Shown here piece by piece: positions 33,424 through 43,340 of a DNA stretch of 64,000 nt. The translations under genes were made by a program, and so were the position numbers. The first letter of the stretch is position 1. Every line of letters starts with the position of its first letter. Under the pieces are notes generated by a model that made no database searches, had not been told where the DNA came from, and was given only the letters and a program-made list of their open reading frames with translations. Source of the stretch: Algorimicrobium hallyeonense (GTDB lineage Bacteria > Bacteroidota > Bacteroidia > Flavobacteriales > Flavobacteriaceae). The stretch spans positions 1 to 64,000 of the forward strand of contig NZ_JBHSLA010000001.1 of NCBI RefSeq assembly GCF_042657385.1. The letters are read 5' to 3'.

Positions 33424-35469
33424 GTGAAACTTCTTGATTTTCCGATAGTTAAACTAACATGTTGTTTCATGTTGGGTATTTTAGTGAGTTTGCAGTTGGC
33501 ATTATCACTGAAGTTTTCTGTGACTTTATCTTTCGTACTACTTCTAATTGTTACCATTACTTATTTTATAAATCGTAATCAGTTTAAACAATCCATCTGG
33601 TTTGGACTAGCCACGTATTTTATGGTTATGAGTTTGGGTAATTTAAGTGTGGAAGTACATAATCATCTGAATTATGACAAACATTATACACATCAGTACT
33701 CAATTTCTGAAGCCAAATTTTCAAAGTTTCAATTACGAATTTTAGAGGTTATTAAACCCAATATATTCAACCAACGTTACATTGCTGAAATAGTAACAAT
33801 TAATGGTAAAAGTGTTTTTGGAGATATTCTATTAAACATTGGTAAAGACAGCAGTTTTTCAAACCTTGAAGTAGATGATAAGATTCAAATCTTTGGCGGT
33901 TTACAAGAACTTTACAGGCCTTTAAATCCGCATCAATTTGATTACCAAAGGTATTTAGAAAACCATCAAATTTATGCTCAAATTTATAGCAAGGCTGAAT
34001 TTGTTTCTGTTCTATCAAGAGAAAAACATAGCATTTATGGTTATGCTGACTATTTCCGTCAAGCGATAAATAAAGGTCTTCAGAAATATAAGTATAGTGC
34101 ATCTGAATTAGCGGTTATTAACGCCCTACTTTTAGGGCAGCGTCAGGATATTGATAAAGAATTATACGCAGATTATGTGAATGCCGGTGCCATTCATATT
34201 TTGGCAATTTCCGGATTGCATATTGGCATAATTCTGTTCCTTTTAAAGTGGCTGTTTAAACCGTTAATGCTTATTAAACATGGGCGTTATATTACTGCCT
34301 TTGTCATCTTATGGATACTGTGGAGTTATGCCGTGGTTGCGGGATTATCACCCTCTATTTTACGGGCTGTAACCATGTTTAGTGTGATAACAATAGGTAT
34401 GTATTTAAAACGGCCATACAATATTTATAATACCTTAGCTATTTCGGCATTTATATTACTAATATGGAATCCTATGATTTTATTTGAAATCGGTTTTCAG
34501 TTAAGTTATTTAGCGGTTATTGGAATCGTAGCAATTCATCCGCTACTGTTTGCACGCTTAAAAACACCCTATGCCTTTCCTAATAAAATCATCACGTTAA
34601 TAACGGTTTCATTAGCTGCGCAGTTAGGGATTTTTCCTTTGAGTATTTTCTATTTCCATCAATTTCCTGGGCTTTTCTTATTAACTAATGTGGTTGTCAT
34701 TCCATTTTTAGGATTCATTCTAGGTTATGGATTATTAATTTTCGGAATGGCTTTAATGGACGTTCCTAAGAGCTTATTGACTGATATTTTTGGAGATATT
34801 ATTAGTTTGATGAATCAGTTTTTTAAATGGATTGCAGAACAGGACGTTTTCATATTTAGAGATATTCCCATGAATTGGTTTCTTGTTATTGGTCTATATC
34901 TTATAATCCTACTCTTTACGAGGTATTTTATATCGAAAGCGTTCAATAAACTTGTTTTGGCAATGGTTGTGACTTGCGTATTCCAAATAGGTTTGTTCTT
35001 TAATCAGTTTTGGTATAGTAATAACAACGAATTTGTAGTATTTCACAAAAGCAGACACAGTATTATTAGTAAAAATTCTAGATTTCACTTACAAGTATTC
35101 CACAACTTGGACAGCCTAAAATTAAAATCAGATTATAGCATTGCTAATTATCGCGTTGGGAATTTTATTAAGACGATAGACTATCAAAGCATTCAAAATG
35201 CCTATCATTTCAACCAGAAACAATTTTTAATAATTGACAGTTTGGGTGTTTACAAAAACATATCCTTTAAGCCGGATTATATTATTTTGAGCCAGTCGCC
35301 AAAAATTAATTTAAATCGACTAATCGATTCTTTAAATCCGCAAGTTATTATTGCTGATGGCAGCAATTACAAATCGTATATAAACCGATGGCATGAAACC
35401 TGTAAAACACGAAAACGCCTTTTTCACTATACAGGTGAAAAAGGCGCTTTTATATTGAAAGAAAACTAA
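33424..35469 (+). CDS. comEC: ComEC/Rec2-family DNA uptake channel
   Basis: A 681-residue polytopic membrane protein expected to carry single-stranded DNA across the inner membrane during natural transformation. The N-terminal hydrophobic segments and DUF4131 region (~1-190) are followed by the Competence domain (~220-500) with 'LLLGQRQDIDKELYADYVNAGAIHILAISGLHIGIILFLLKWLF' and 'AGLSPSILRAVTMFSVITIGMYLKR'. No HxHxDH metallo-beta-lactamase motif is visible in residues ~530-681, so the nuclease domain is absent or degenerate. The start codon is GTG at 33424; the neighbouring ATG at 33422 reads straight into TGA. A strong hairpin lies inside the last codons. Confidence 0.93.
   Translation: MKLLDFPIVKLTCCFMLGILVSLQLALSLKFSVTLSFVLLLIVTITYFINRNQFKQSIWFGLATYFMVMSLGNLSVEVHNHLNYDKHYTHQYSISEAKFSKFQLRILEVIKPNIFNQRYIAEIVTINGKSVFGDILLNIGKDSSFSNLEVDDKIQIFGGLQELYRPLNPHQFDYQRYLENHQIYAQIYSKAEFVSVLSREKHSIYGYADYFRQAINKGLQKYKYSASELAVINALLLGQRQDIDKELYADYVNAGAIHILAISGLHIGIILFLLKWLFKPLMLIKHGRYITAFVILWILWSYAVVAGLSPSILRAVTMFSVITIGMYLKRPYNIYNTLAISAFILLIWNPMILFEIGFQLSYLAVIGIVAIHPLLFARLKTPYAFPNKIITLITVSLAAQLGIFPLSIFYFHQFPGLFLLTNVVVIPFLGFILGYGLLIFGMALMDVPKSLLTDIFGDIISLMNQFFKWIAEQDVFIFRDIPMNWFLVIGLYLIILLFTRYFISKAFNKLVLAMVVTCVFQIGLFFNQFWYSNNNEFVVFHKSRHSIISKNSRFHLQVFHNLDSLKLKSDYSIANYRVGNFIKTIDYQSIQNAYHFNQKQFLIIDSLGVYKNISFKPDYIILSQSPKINLNRLIDSLNPQVIIADGSNYKSYINRWHETCKTRKRLFHYTGEKGAFILKEN
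35412..35451. terminator. Bidirectional terminator embedded in the comEC 3' coding end
   Basis: A 12-bp perfect stem cgcctttttcac (35416-35427) / gtgaaaaaggcg (35435-35446), loop tatacag, flanked by aaaa on the left and ctttta on the right. comEC and the thioredoxin gene converge with stops one base apart, so there is no room for a terminator outside coding sequence. Confidence 0.75.
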
Positions 35470-35470
35470 A

Positions 35471-36019
35471 TTAGTTTGTAAACTCTGGTTTAAAAGCTTG
35501 AGCAAACGCTTGAAAATCTTGCTGTGTTTTAAAATTGTTATGCTCATTATTTTTAAACACCTTTAAATATAACTCCAATTGTTGTGGTGTTTGATAACCA
35601 ATAATAGGCGCTAATAAATTAGCATCTTCATCCAAATATACAATAGTAGGATAGGATCGGATACTAAAATAGCGAGCTAATTCATGACCTGAATTACGCT
35701 TGTTAGCTTTTGCTGGATCATAACCTGGGTTTGTATACGTTTTCCCTTTAAACGTAACAGTTTCATTTCCTTCAGCATTAAATTTTACGGCGTAAAAATG
35801 TTTATTAACATAATCTGCCACATCCTTATTTTGAAAGGTATTTTTATCTAACATTTTACAAGGACCACACCAATTGGTGTACATATCCATCATGATTTTT
35901 TTAGGTTTTTTCTTTTGAAGTTCTACAGCTTCTTCAATAGTTACCCAATTAATTTCTTGTGCCACGCTAACTGTCGAGAACCCGACAATTAGTATTAAAG
36001 TATAAAATAAATTTCTCAT
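35471..36019 (-). CDS. Secreted thioredoxin-family protein
   Basis: A 182-residue protein with a cleavable signal peptide (~1-20, ending VSVAQ) and a thioredoxin fold. The redox motif is W50-C51-G-P-C54-K in 'MDMYTNWCGPCKMLDKNTF', and the cis-Pro region is 'SIRSYPTIVYLDED'. It should act as a periplasmic thiol-disulfide reductase, probably keeping substrates reduced. It converges on comEC. The next gene upstream on the strand is separated by a start-proximal spacer, so it is likely monocistronic. Confidence 0.9.
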   Translation of the reverse strand: MRNLFYTLILIVGFSTVSVAQEINWVTIEEAVELQKKKPKKIMMDMYTNWCGPCKMLDKNTFQNKDVADYVNKHFYAVKFNAEGNETVTFKGKTYTNPGYDPAKANKRNSGHELARYFSIRSYPTIVYLDEDANLLAPIIGYQTPQQLELYLKVFKNNEHNNFKTQQDFQAFAQAFKPEFTN

Positions 36020-36053
36020 GTTCTATTTGTTGTATTATATGTTCCGAACTTAC

Positions 36054-36083
36054 AAAAAACACGCCAAAAAGGCGTGTTTTGAA
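36054..36083 (-). terminator. Terminator upstream of the thioredoxin gene (end of the POT gene behind it lies at 36106)
   Basis: A 10-bp perfect stem aaaacacgcc (36056-36065) / ggcgtgtttt (36071-36080), loop aaaaa. On the minus strand it lies 25 bp past the stop of the first POT transporter gene and ends its transcript. Confidence 0.85.
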
Positions 36084-36105
36084 TTAAATTTAACAATTTT
36101 ATTGA

Positions 36106-37890
36106 TTAGCGCACACCATGCATTAATCGTTTAAGTAAAGGATTTAATGCCATGGATATAAGTCCCACAGCAACAGGAATTACCGCAAAAATTAAAAAGA
36201 AGGTTCCTAAAGAATACGCTTCAGAAATCTTATCAATCATTCCACCCATAGTATTTGCAGCCTTTTGTCCAACGGCAATGGCTAAATACCATACGCCAAA
36301 CATAAAACCAATCATACGAGCAGGAACTAACTTACTTAAATAGGACAATCCTAAAGGTGATAAGCACAACTCGCCCATGGTATGAAATAAGTAGGCCAGA
36401 ATTAAGAATACCATGCTTACTGATGCTGTTCTAGCACCAGGTGGAATATCTGATGCACCATATGATAAAATGGCAAAACCAACGCCTAATAACACCAATC
36501 CAATACCATATTTCATGGCAGCACTTGGGTTGTATTTACTTTCCCACCATTTCGAAAATAATGGCGCTAATGTAATAATAAAGAATGAGTTTAAAATTCC
36601 AAACCAAGTAGCATCAACCGTCATTTCTGTTTGACTAAATTTATCGTATAAACGGAATATTACTAATCCCCAAACCCCAACAAATGCAATGGCTAGGACA
36701 ATATTAGAAGCGCCAATTTTGGTAAAGGTTTTCTTAAATATTAAAGCAATAACATAGGTTATAATAATCAGCGGAATTGTTGTTAAAAGCCCATCTATTA
36801 TTTTAAATATTGTCGCCGAATTCCCAGTTAAACTTCTATCGGTATAATCACTTGCAAACAAGGTCATAGATCCTAAAGATTGCTCAAAGAACGCGAAGAA
36901 AAAGACTGTGAATAAGGCAAATATGGTAACAGCAATTAATCGGTCGCGAACTATAGGTAAATAACGTGCAATACGTGTAATTAACAAAACAAGAAACATG
37001 GCCAAAGCCGCAAGAATAACGATATTCGTACCACTCATTCCTCCTATTTCAAAAGGTACCAAGGACATTGAGTAGATAACATCCAAAGGATCATTAAAAA
37101 GATACAGTAATCCACCAATAGAGGATAAGACAATCAAGACATAATCGAAAGTCGTAAATGGATTTAGCTTAATTTCTGCTTGCATTTCCTCTACTATTTC
37201 CACATTGGTTTCGTTTGGTGTATGCTCCAAAACAACCTCTTCTTTTCTACCTGGTTTATCACCAATACTTCCAAATATTTTATGAGCTAACATAAATTGA
37301 AGCATTCCTAAAAGCATAAATATACCTGCTAAACCAAAGCCCCAATGCCAGCCGTAATTTTCGGCTAAATAACCACAAAGCATCATTCCAAAGAAAGCTC
37401 CAGCATTAACACCCATATAAAATATGGTATACGCACCATCCTTCTTGGACTCACGTGTTTTATACATTTCAGAAATTATAGAGGTGATATTTGGTTTAAA
37501 AAAACCAGTTCCAATTACCAATAAGGCAAGACCTATATAAAAACTCATAGTGGTATCAAAAGCCATGGCTGCGTGACCAAGGGTCATGACTAAACAACCA
37601 ATAATTACGGCAATGCGATAGCCTGTAAACTTATCAGCAATCCAACCTCCTACAATAGGCGTTAAATATAGTAAAGAGGCATAAGTACCTATTAGCGCCA
37701 ATGCATGTTCTCGAGGCCAATCCCATCCCGGATTATCACTCATCATTGGAGCTGTTAAAAATAAGATAAGAAGGATTCGCATTCCATAGAAAGAAAAACG
37801 CTCCCACATCTCTGTAAAGAAAAGAATAAATAGTCCTACTGGATGTCCGAGAACTGTGTCCTTAAATAAATTTTCAATATCCGTATTCAT
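36106..37890 (-). CDS. Peptide MFS transporter, POT/PTR family (1)
   Basis: A 594-residue proton-coupled di/tripeptide transporter of the inner membrane. The POT signature ExxERFxYYG appears as 'FTEMWERFSFYGMRILLILFL', with 'GGWIADKFTGYRIAVIIGCLVMTLGHAAMA', 'GTGFFKPNITSIISEMY' and 'YTIFYMGVNAGAFFGMMLCGYLAE' in the N-terminal half. A charged cytosolic loop (~210-245) links the halves, and 14 hydrophobic segments fit the bacterial POT fold. It is the last of three same-strand genes with a second POT gene and a dipeptidyl peptidase, together a peptide-use block. Confidence 0.95.
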   Translation of the reverse strand: MNTDIENLFKDTVLGHPVGLFILFFTEMWERFSFYGMRILLILFLTAPMMSDNPGWDWPREHALALIGTYASLLYLTPIVGGWIADKFTGYRIAVIIGCLVMTLGHAAMAFDTTMSFYIGLALLVIGTGFFKPNITSIISEMYKTRESKKDGAYTIFYMGVNAGAFFGMMLCGYLAENYGWHWGFGLAGIFMLLGMLQFMLAHKIFGSIGDKPGRKEEVVLEHTPNETNVEIVEEMQAEIKLNPFTTFDYVLIVLSSIGGLLYLFNDPLDVIYSMSLVPFEIGGMSGTNIVILAALAMFLVLLITRIARYLPIVRDRLIAVTIFALFTVFFFAFFEQSLGSMTLFASDYTDRSLTGNSATIFKIIDGLLTTIPLIIITYVIALIFKKTFTKIGASNIVLAIAFVGVWGLVIFRLYDKFSQTEMTVDATWFGILNSFFIITLAPLFSKWWESKYNPSAAMKYGIGLVLLGVGFAILSYGASDIPPGARTASVSMVFLILAYLFHTMGELCLSPLGLSYLSKLVPARMIGFMFGVWYLAIAVGQKAANTMGGMIDKISEAYSLGTFFLIFAVIPVAVGLISMALNPLLKRLMHGVR

Positions 37891-38011
37891 AGTATAGTTA
37901 GTTAAAATATAAAGCGCATATATAGACGAAACCGCCTGTAAATTATTTTACTTTCAAAAAGCTAGTACTGAAAATCATTACTACCTTTTCAAGTAAACAT
38001 TAAAAATTACG

Positions 38012-39601
38012 TTACTCAATTCCATGCATCATTCTTTTCAGCATCGGGTTTAATAACAACATAATTAAAGCTGCTGAGATTGGAATTATAGTAAATATTA
38101 AAAAGAAGGTTGTTAAACCGTATTCTTCAGAAATTGGGTCGATATAACTTCCCGTAAAACCACCTAATAGATTTGCAAAGAAATTAGCTGTAAACCAAAT
38201 TCCAAACATTAAACTAACAAATTTCACAGGCGCTAATTTACTTACATAAGATAACCCAACTGGAGACACACATAGCTCTCCCATAGTATGTAAGAAATAG
38301 GCAACTACCAAAAACATTAAACTAACAGAAGCTGTTTTAGCACCATCTGGTATTCCCGCTGCTCCATAAGCTAAAACTCCAAATCCAAAACCTACTAGAA
38401 GCAAGCCAATAGCAAATTTAACCGGGCCTGAAGGATTTAATTTACTTTCCCAAATTTTAGAAAATAAAGGCGCAAATAATATAATAAACAATGAATTTAA
38501 AACTGAAAACCATGATGCCGGAACTTCTGTTGCATCTGATTGAAACTCTCTATTTAACATCCAAATAACAATTCCCCAAATAATTACAAAACTCAAGCCT
38601 AATAACACATTGGCAAACGCGTAATTCTGAAATGTTTGCTTAAATAACATCACTAAAACCCAAGTAATAACCAACATTGGAACCACTGTGATTATGGTGT
38701 TTACTATTTTGAAAGTTAGTGCTGCACTACCAACTAACGCTCGATCTGTATAATCTGCTGCAAAAACGGTCATAGATCCTCCCGCTTGCTCAAATGCCCA
38801 CCAGAAAAATATTACAAATATTGAAAACACACCAATAACAATCATTCTATCTCTGACAACTCCAGAACTTTCTGCTTCTTCGATAACTTCTTCTATATCT
38901 TCTCCAATTTTTTCAACACTATCCTCAATTACATCGTCAAAATCTTGTGTTTGTTTTGGCGACAATCCAATTCTTCCAAATATTTTTTGAGTAAAATAGA
39001 ATTGTAACATCCCTAAAAACATAAAAATACCAGCTAATCCAAAACCATAATGCCATCCAATATTTTCCCCAATATATCCACATAACAAAATACCTAAAAA
39101 GGCTCCTGCATTAATACCCATATAAAAAATGGTATAACCTGAATCTTTTTCTTTACCATGATTTTTATAAAGTTGTCCAACCATAGACGAAATGTTTGGT
39201 TTAAAAAATCCATTTCCTATAATTAATAAGGATAACCCAATATAAAAGAAAATAGATGTCAATCCCTCTAGTGCCATGGAACCGTGACCAAGAGTCATAA
39301 TTAATGCACCAAGTACCACAGCGTTTCGGTATCCCATAAATTTATCTGCAATAAAACCACCAATAATAGGTGTTAGGTAAACCAATCCTGTATACCAACC
39401 GTATAAAACTAATGCGTCTGCTCTAGACCAATCCCAACCACCATCAATAAGTGTAGACACTAAAAATAGTACAAGTAATGCTCTCATACCATAGAAGGAA
39501 AAACGCTCCCACATTTCAGTAAAAAACAACACAAATAATCCTGCAGGATGTCCTAACACTGTTTTTTGATTCTCAGCAGAGCCTCCAAATTTAAATTCCA
39601 T
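38012..39601 (-). CDS. Peptide MFS transporter, POT/PTR family (2)
   Basis: A 529-residue paralogue of the neighbouring transporter. It has 'FTEMWERFSFYGMRALLVLFLV' (ExxER proton-coupling motif), 'GGFIADKFMGYRNAVVLGALIMTLGHGSMA', 'GNGFFKPNISSMVGQLYKN' and 'YTIFYMGINAGAFLGILLCGYIGE'. It is 65 residues shorter than its neighbour because the central loop and the adjoining helices (~215-250 in this protein) are reduced, while the catalytic N-half is conserved. The C-terminus 'LLNPMLKRMMHGIE' matches that of the other copy ('LLKRLMHGVR'), supporting tandem duplication. It lies 52 bp downstream of the dipeptidyl peptidase gene. Confidence 0.95.
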   Translation of the reverse strand: MEFKFGGSAENQKTVLGHPAGLFVLFFTEMWERFSFYGMRALLVLFLVSTLIDGGWDWSRADALVLYGWYTGLVYLTPIIGGFIADKFMGYRNAVVLGALIMTLGHGSMALEGLTSIFFYIGLSLLIIGNGFFKPNISSMVGQLYKNHGKEKDSGYTIFYMGINAGAFLGILLCGYIGENIGWHYGFGLAGIFMFLGMLQFYFTQKIFGRIGLSPKQTQDFDDVIEDSVEKIGEDIEEVIEEAESSGVVRDRMIVIGVFSIFVIFFWWAFEQAGGSMTVFAADYTDRALVGSAALTFKIVNTIITVVPMLVITWVLVMLFKQTFQNYAFANVLLGLSFVIIWGIVIWMLNREFQSDATEVPASWFSVLNSLFIILFAPLFSKIWESKLNPSGPVKFAIGLLLVGFGFGVLAYGAAGIPDGAKTASVSLMFLVVAYFLHTMGELCVSPVGLSYVSKLAPVKFVSLMFGIWFTANFFANLLGGFTGSYIDPISEEYGLTTFFLIFTIIPISAALIMLLLNPMLKRMMHGIE

Positions 39602-39653
39602 AATAATTTATATTAGTTAGTATTAATTAGTTTAACTTTTGATTAAAAAAAAT

Positions 39654-41846
39654 CTATGGCAAAATTTTATCACCCAACGTTTGGTCAATAAAATTTGTCA
39701 TTTTTTTATATAAATGTAAGCGGGTGTTGCCTCCGTAGATACCGTGATTTTTATCAGGATAAATCATGCACTCAAATTGTTTATCCGCTTGGATTAATGC
39801 TTCTACCATCCGCATAGTGTTTTGAACATGTACATTATCATCACCCGTTCCGTGAATTAATAAAAAATCGCCTTTCAATTTATCCACGTGGTTTATGGGT
39901 GAGTTTTCATCATAACCACTTGGGTTTTCTTGCGGTGTTGTCATATAACGTTCTGTATAAATAGAATCGTAAAAACGCCAGCTTGTTACAGGTGCTACAG
40001 CAATAGCCATTTTAAAAACATCATTCCCTTTAAATAACGCATTACTACTCATAAATCCACCATAACTCCAACCCCATATACCAATTCGAGACGCATCGAT
40101 ATACGATTCTGCACCTAACTTTTTAGCGGCATCTATCTGATCTTCTACTTCGTATTTCCCGAGTTCTTTTTGAGTTACTTTCTTAAATTCAGCCCCTTTG
40201 TATCCGGTGCCGCGTCCATCTACACAAGCAATGATATAGCCTTTTTGAGCTAAATACTGATACCAATAGTCATTAGCGTTATTCCAAGAATTAGAAACAC
40301 TTTGAGAACCTGGACCCGAATATTGAAACATAAATAAGGGGTAGGATTTGCTTGCGTCAAAATTAGCAGGCTTAATCATCCACATATTCAAATCATTGCC
40401 GTTAATAGCAATTGTTGAAAATTCTTTTTTAGACATTTGGTATTCCTTCAACTTATTTTGAAGCGCTGTATTGTCTTTAATTAATTTAATTTGCTTACCA
40501 TTCTTGGCGTTATTTAATGTGTAAACTGGTGCTGTAGTGGCACTTGAAAAGGTTTTTATAAAATATGAAAAATCAGCACTAAAGGCCGCACTATTTGTTC
40601 CATCATTTGCCGATAACCGGGTTTTATCACGACCATTTAATTTAATAGAATAAACATCGCGATTAATGGAACCATTTTCAGTTGACTGATAGAAAATAGT
40701 TTTATTCTTGGCATCAAAACCATAATAACTAGTGACTTCCCAATTCCCTTTAGTAATTTGGTTGATTAGTTTCCCAGTTTCATCATAATGATAAATGTGG
40801 TTGTAGCCATCTTTTTCACTGGTCCAAATAAAACTATCATCCTCTAAAAAGGTTAAGTTATCCGTTACATCCACATAGGCATTATCACGATCTTCCAACA
40901 CTAAATTAGTTGTATTTGCTTTTGCGTTTACAAACCATAAATCCAATTCATCTTGATGTCTGTTCATATATTGCGCACTTAAAACATCAGGATTATTGGT
41001 CCATGCTATTCGAGGAATATAAAAATCGGTATACGTTTTATTAACCTTTACTTCTTCTGTTTGTGAAGCCTTTAAATCATGAATATGCAATGATACTTTA
41101 GCATTTGCTTCACCAGCTTTTGGATACTTAAACACGTTTTGAGTTTGATACAAATCCTGTCCGTACACATCCATAGAAAATTCTGGCACATCCGTTTCAT
41201 CAAAACGAATAAAAGCTATTTTATCGCTTCCTGCATTCCACTCAAAAGCTCGCACAAAGCCAAATTCTTCTTCATAAACCCAATCCGTGATTCCGTTTAT
41301 AATTTTATTTTTTTCACCATCAAAAGTAATTTGTTGGGTATTTCCTGTTTTTAAATCTTTAACAAACAGATTATTATTGTAACCATAAGCTAATTTGGTT
41401 CCATCAGGAGAAAACGTTGGTTCTTGAATTTTTTCTTCAGCTACTAATTCTAATTGTTTTGTTTTGGTATCATATATAAAATATTTCCCAAGGGTTGAAC
41501 GTCTAAAAATAGATTCAACGTCTGTAGCTAAGAGTATTTGACTTTCATCGTCACTAAAGGTGTAATCTGTAAAATATTTTATCGCTTCTAAATTAGCAGA
41601 ATTTACTAATGTTTTTTCCTTGTTTAAGGTTTTATAATCATAAACATCAATGGTTGTAGAACCCGAAGTACGGTCAAAATTCAACACAGAATATTGCTGA
41701 CCATTATTCATGGAGTGTAAAGCGTCCATGCGCTCGGTTCTAAAGGTACCAGACCAGATGTCTTCAAGTGAAATTTTATTATTTTGAGCCGTAGAAAATA
41801 GGCTCGTTATAAAGCAAACTAACAGAAGTTGTTTTGTAAATCTCAT
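39654..41846 (-). CDS. Dipeptidyl peptidase IV-type S9 peptidase
   Basis: A 730-residue secreted serine exopeptidase releasing N-terminal dipeptides, usually X-Pro. The signal peptide (~1-20, ending FSTAQ) is followed by a DPPIV N-terminal beta-propeller (~90-450). Its acidic substrate pair is visible in 'DWVYEEEFGFVRAFEWNAG', matching the EE motif of DPP4. The S9 hydrolase domain has nucleophile 'GIWGWSYGGFMSS' (Ser594), Asp in 'GTGDDNVHVQN' (~670) and His in 'DKNHGIYGG' (~701). Its dipeptide products are natural substrates for the two POT transporters encoded downstream. Confidence 0.95.
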   Translation of the reverse strand: MRFTKQLLLVCFITSLFSTAQNNKISLEDIWSGTFRTERMDALHSMNNGQQYSVLNFDRTSGSTTIDVYDYKTLNKEKTLVNSANLEAIKYFTDYTFSDDESQILLATDVESIFRRSTLGKYFIYDTKTKQLELVAEEKIQEPTFSPDGTKLAYGYNNNLFVKDLKTGNTQQITFDGEKNKIINGITDWVYEEEFGFVRAFEWNAGSDKIAFIRFDETDVPEFSMDVYGQDLYQTQNVFKYPKAGEANAKVSLHIHDLKASQTEEVKVNKTYTDFYIPRIAWTNNPDVLSAQYMNRHQDELDLWFVNAKANTTNLVLEDRDNAYVDVTDNLTFLEDDSFIWTSEKDGYNHIYHYDETGKLINQITKGNWEVTSYYGFDAKNKTIFYQSTENGSINRDVYSIKLNGRDKTRLSANDGTNSAAFSADFSYFIKTFSSATTAPVYTLNNAKNGKQIKLIKDNTALQNKLKEYQMSKKEFSTIAINGNDLNMWMIKPANFDASKSYPLFMFQYSGPGSQSVSNSWNNANDYWYQYLAQKGYIIACVDGRGTGYKGAEFKKVTQKELGKYEVEDQIDAAKKLGAESYIDASRIGIWGWSYGGFMSSNALFKGNDVFKMAIAVAPVTSWRFYDSIYTERYMTTPQENPSGYDENSPINHVDKLKGDFLLIHGTGDDNVHVQNTMRMVEALIQADKQFECMIYPDKNHGIYGGNTRLHLYKKMTNFIDQTLGDKILP

Positions 41847-41983
41847 TAAAAATAATGTTATAGATAAATTAATGCCAAGTTTACTAAAAAATAAGCAAAA
41901 AACCGTATTTATTAACAGTTAAATAGCCTTGACATGCAGAACTCACACAATAATAGTATCTTTACGTTTTGAAAAAAATCTAA

Positions 41984-43300
41984 ATGAATACACCCATATC
42001 AGGCTTTTCTAAATTCTCAAAATCCGAAAAAATCAATTGGATAGTTGACACTTATTTTACGAATTCAGAAGCTGCCAAAAAAACGCTAAAACAATATTGG
42101 AATTCAGACGAAAAGCTACAACAGCTTCACGATGAATTTATTGAAAACACCATTACCAATTATTATTTACCATTAGGCGTGGCACCAAACTTCCTTATTA
42201 ACGGAAAATTACACACCATTCCTATGGCTATTGAGGAAAGTTCAGTAGTTGCAGCAGCAAGTAAAGCGGCTAAATTTTGGTTGGAGAGAGGTGGTTTTAA
42301 GGCAACCGTTTTATCAACTACTAAAATTGGTCAGGTACATTTTATGTTTCCTGGAAATCCAGAAACACTCCAATCATTTTTTGAACAGGTAAAATCTAAA
42401 TTATTGGCAGATGCCAAATCCATTACTCAAAACATGGAAAAACGTGGTGGTGGTATTTTAGATATTGAACTCCGTAATAAAACATCCCATTTATCTGGCT
42501 ATTACCAACTTCACGCTACGTTTGAAACCTTGGATGCCATGGGAGCAAATTTCATAAATTCCTGTTTGGAGCAATTTGCAACAACTTTTAAACGTGAAGC
42601 TTTGCTCTATCCCGGTTTTAACGACGCTGAAAAGCAAATTGAAATCGTCATGAGTATTCTCTCTAATTATGTTCCAAACTGTTTAGTGCGTGCGGAAGTA
42701 TCTTGTCCTGTTTACAATTTATCAGATGATAAAAATATTGATTCAGAAGCCTTTGCACAAAAATTTATTCAAGCTGTTAAGATTGCCGAAATTGAACCGT
42801 ATCGTGCGGTAACCCATAATAAAGGTATTATGAATGGTATTGATGCCGTTGTATTGGCAACTGGTAATGATTTTCGTGCTGTGGAAGCTGGTGTTCATGC
42901 CTATGCCTCGCGCGATGGGCAGTACCGAAGTTTAACACATGCTAAAATTGAAAATGGCATATTTACCTTTTGGATGGAAATCCCTTTAGCATTAGGAACC
43001 GTTGGTGGACTTACAGGTTTACATCCTTTGGTGAAATTTGCCATGGAATTATTACACAAACCTAACGCTCAAGAACTCATGCAAATAGTAGCTGTGGCTG
43101 GATTAGCACAGAATTTTGCCGCACTGCGGTCTTTAACAACAACAGGGATCCAGGAAGGACATATGAAAATGCATTTAATGAATATCTTAAATCAGTTTGA
43201 TGCGACTCCAGATGAGAAAACACAGATAATCCATCATTTTAAAAACCATGTGGTAACCCATAGCGCGGTAGTAGAAGCTATTGAGAATATACGAAAATAA
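41984..43300 (+). CDS. Hydroxymethylglutaryl-CoA reductase, class II (degradative-type fold)
   Basis: A 438-residue enzyme interconverting HMG-CoA and mevalonate. Class II features are 'ENTITNYYLPLGVAPNFLINGKLHTIPMAIEESSVVAAASKAAKFW' (catalytic Glu), 'HNKGIMNGIDAVVLATGNDFRAVEAGVHAYASRDGQYRSLT' (catalytic Lys and Asp), 'ALGTVGGLTGLHPLVKFAMELL' and a His near 'EGHMKMHLMN'. There is no N-terminal membrane anchor. It is immediately followed by a GHMP kinase, so here it probably works in the biosynthetic mevalonate route for isoprenoids. TATCTTTA at 41957-41964 is a possible -7 box. Confidence 0.94.
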   Translation: MNTPISGFSKFSKSEKINWIVDTYFTNSEAAKKTLKQYWNSDEKLQQLHDEFIENTITNYYLPLGVAPNFLINGKLHTIPMAIEESSVVAAASKAAKFWLERGGFKATVLSTTKIGQVHFMFPGNPETLQSFFEQVKSKLLADAKSITQNMEKRGGGILDIELRNKTSHLSGYYQLHATFETLDAMGANFINSCLEQFATTFKREALLYPGFNDAEKQIEIVMSILSNYVPNCLVRAEVSCPVYNLSDDKNIDSEAFAQKFIQAVKIAEIEPYRAVTHNKGIMNGIDAVVLATGNDFRAVEAGVHAYASRDGQYRSLTHAKIENGIFTFWMEIPLALGTVGGLTGLHPLVKFAMELLHKPNAQELMQIVAVAGLAQNFAALRSLTTTGIQEGHMKMHLMNILNQFDATPDEKTQIIHHFKNHVVTHSAVVEAIENIRK

Positions 43301-43340
43301 GCGAAATTGAAATTGTCCTAAAAAAGATAAATCACAAAGC

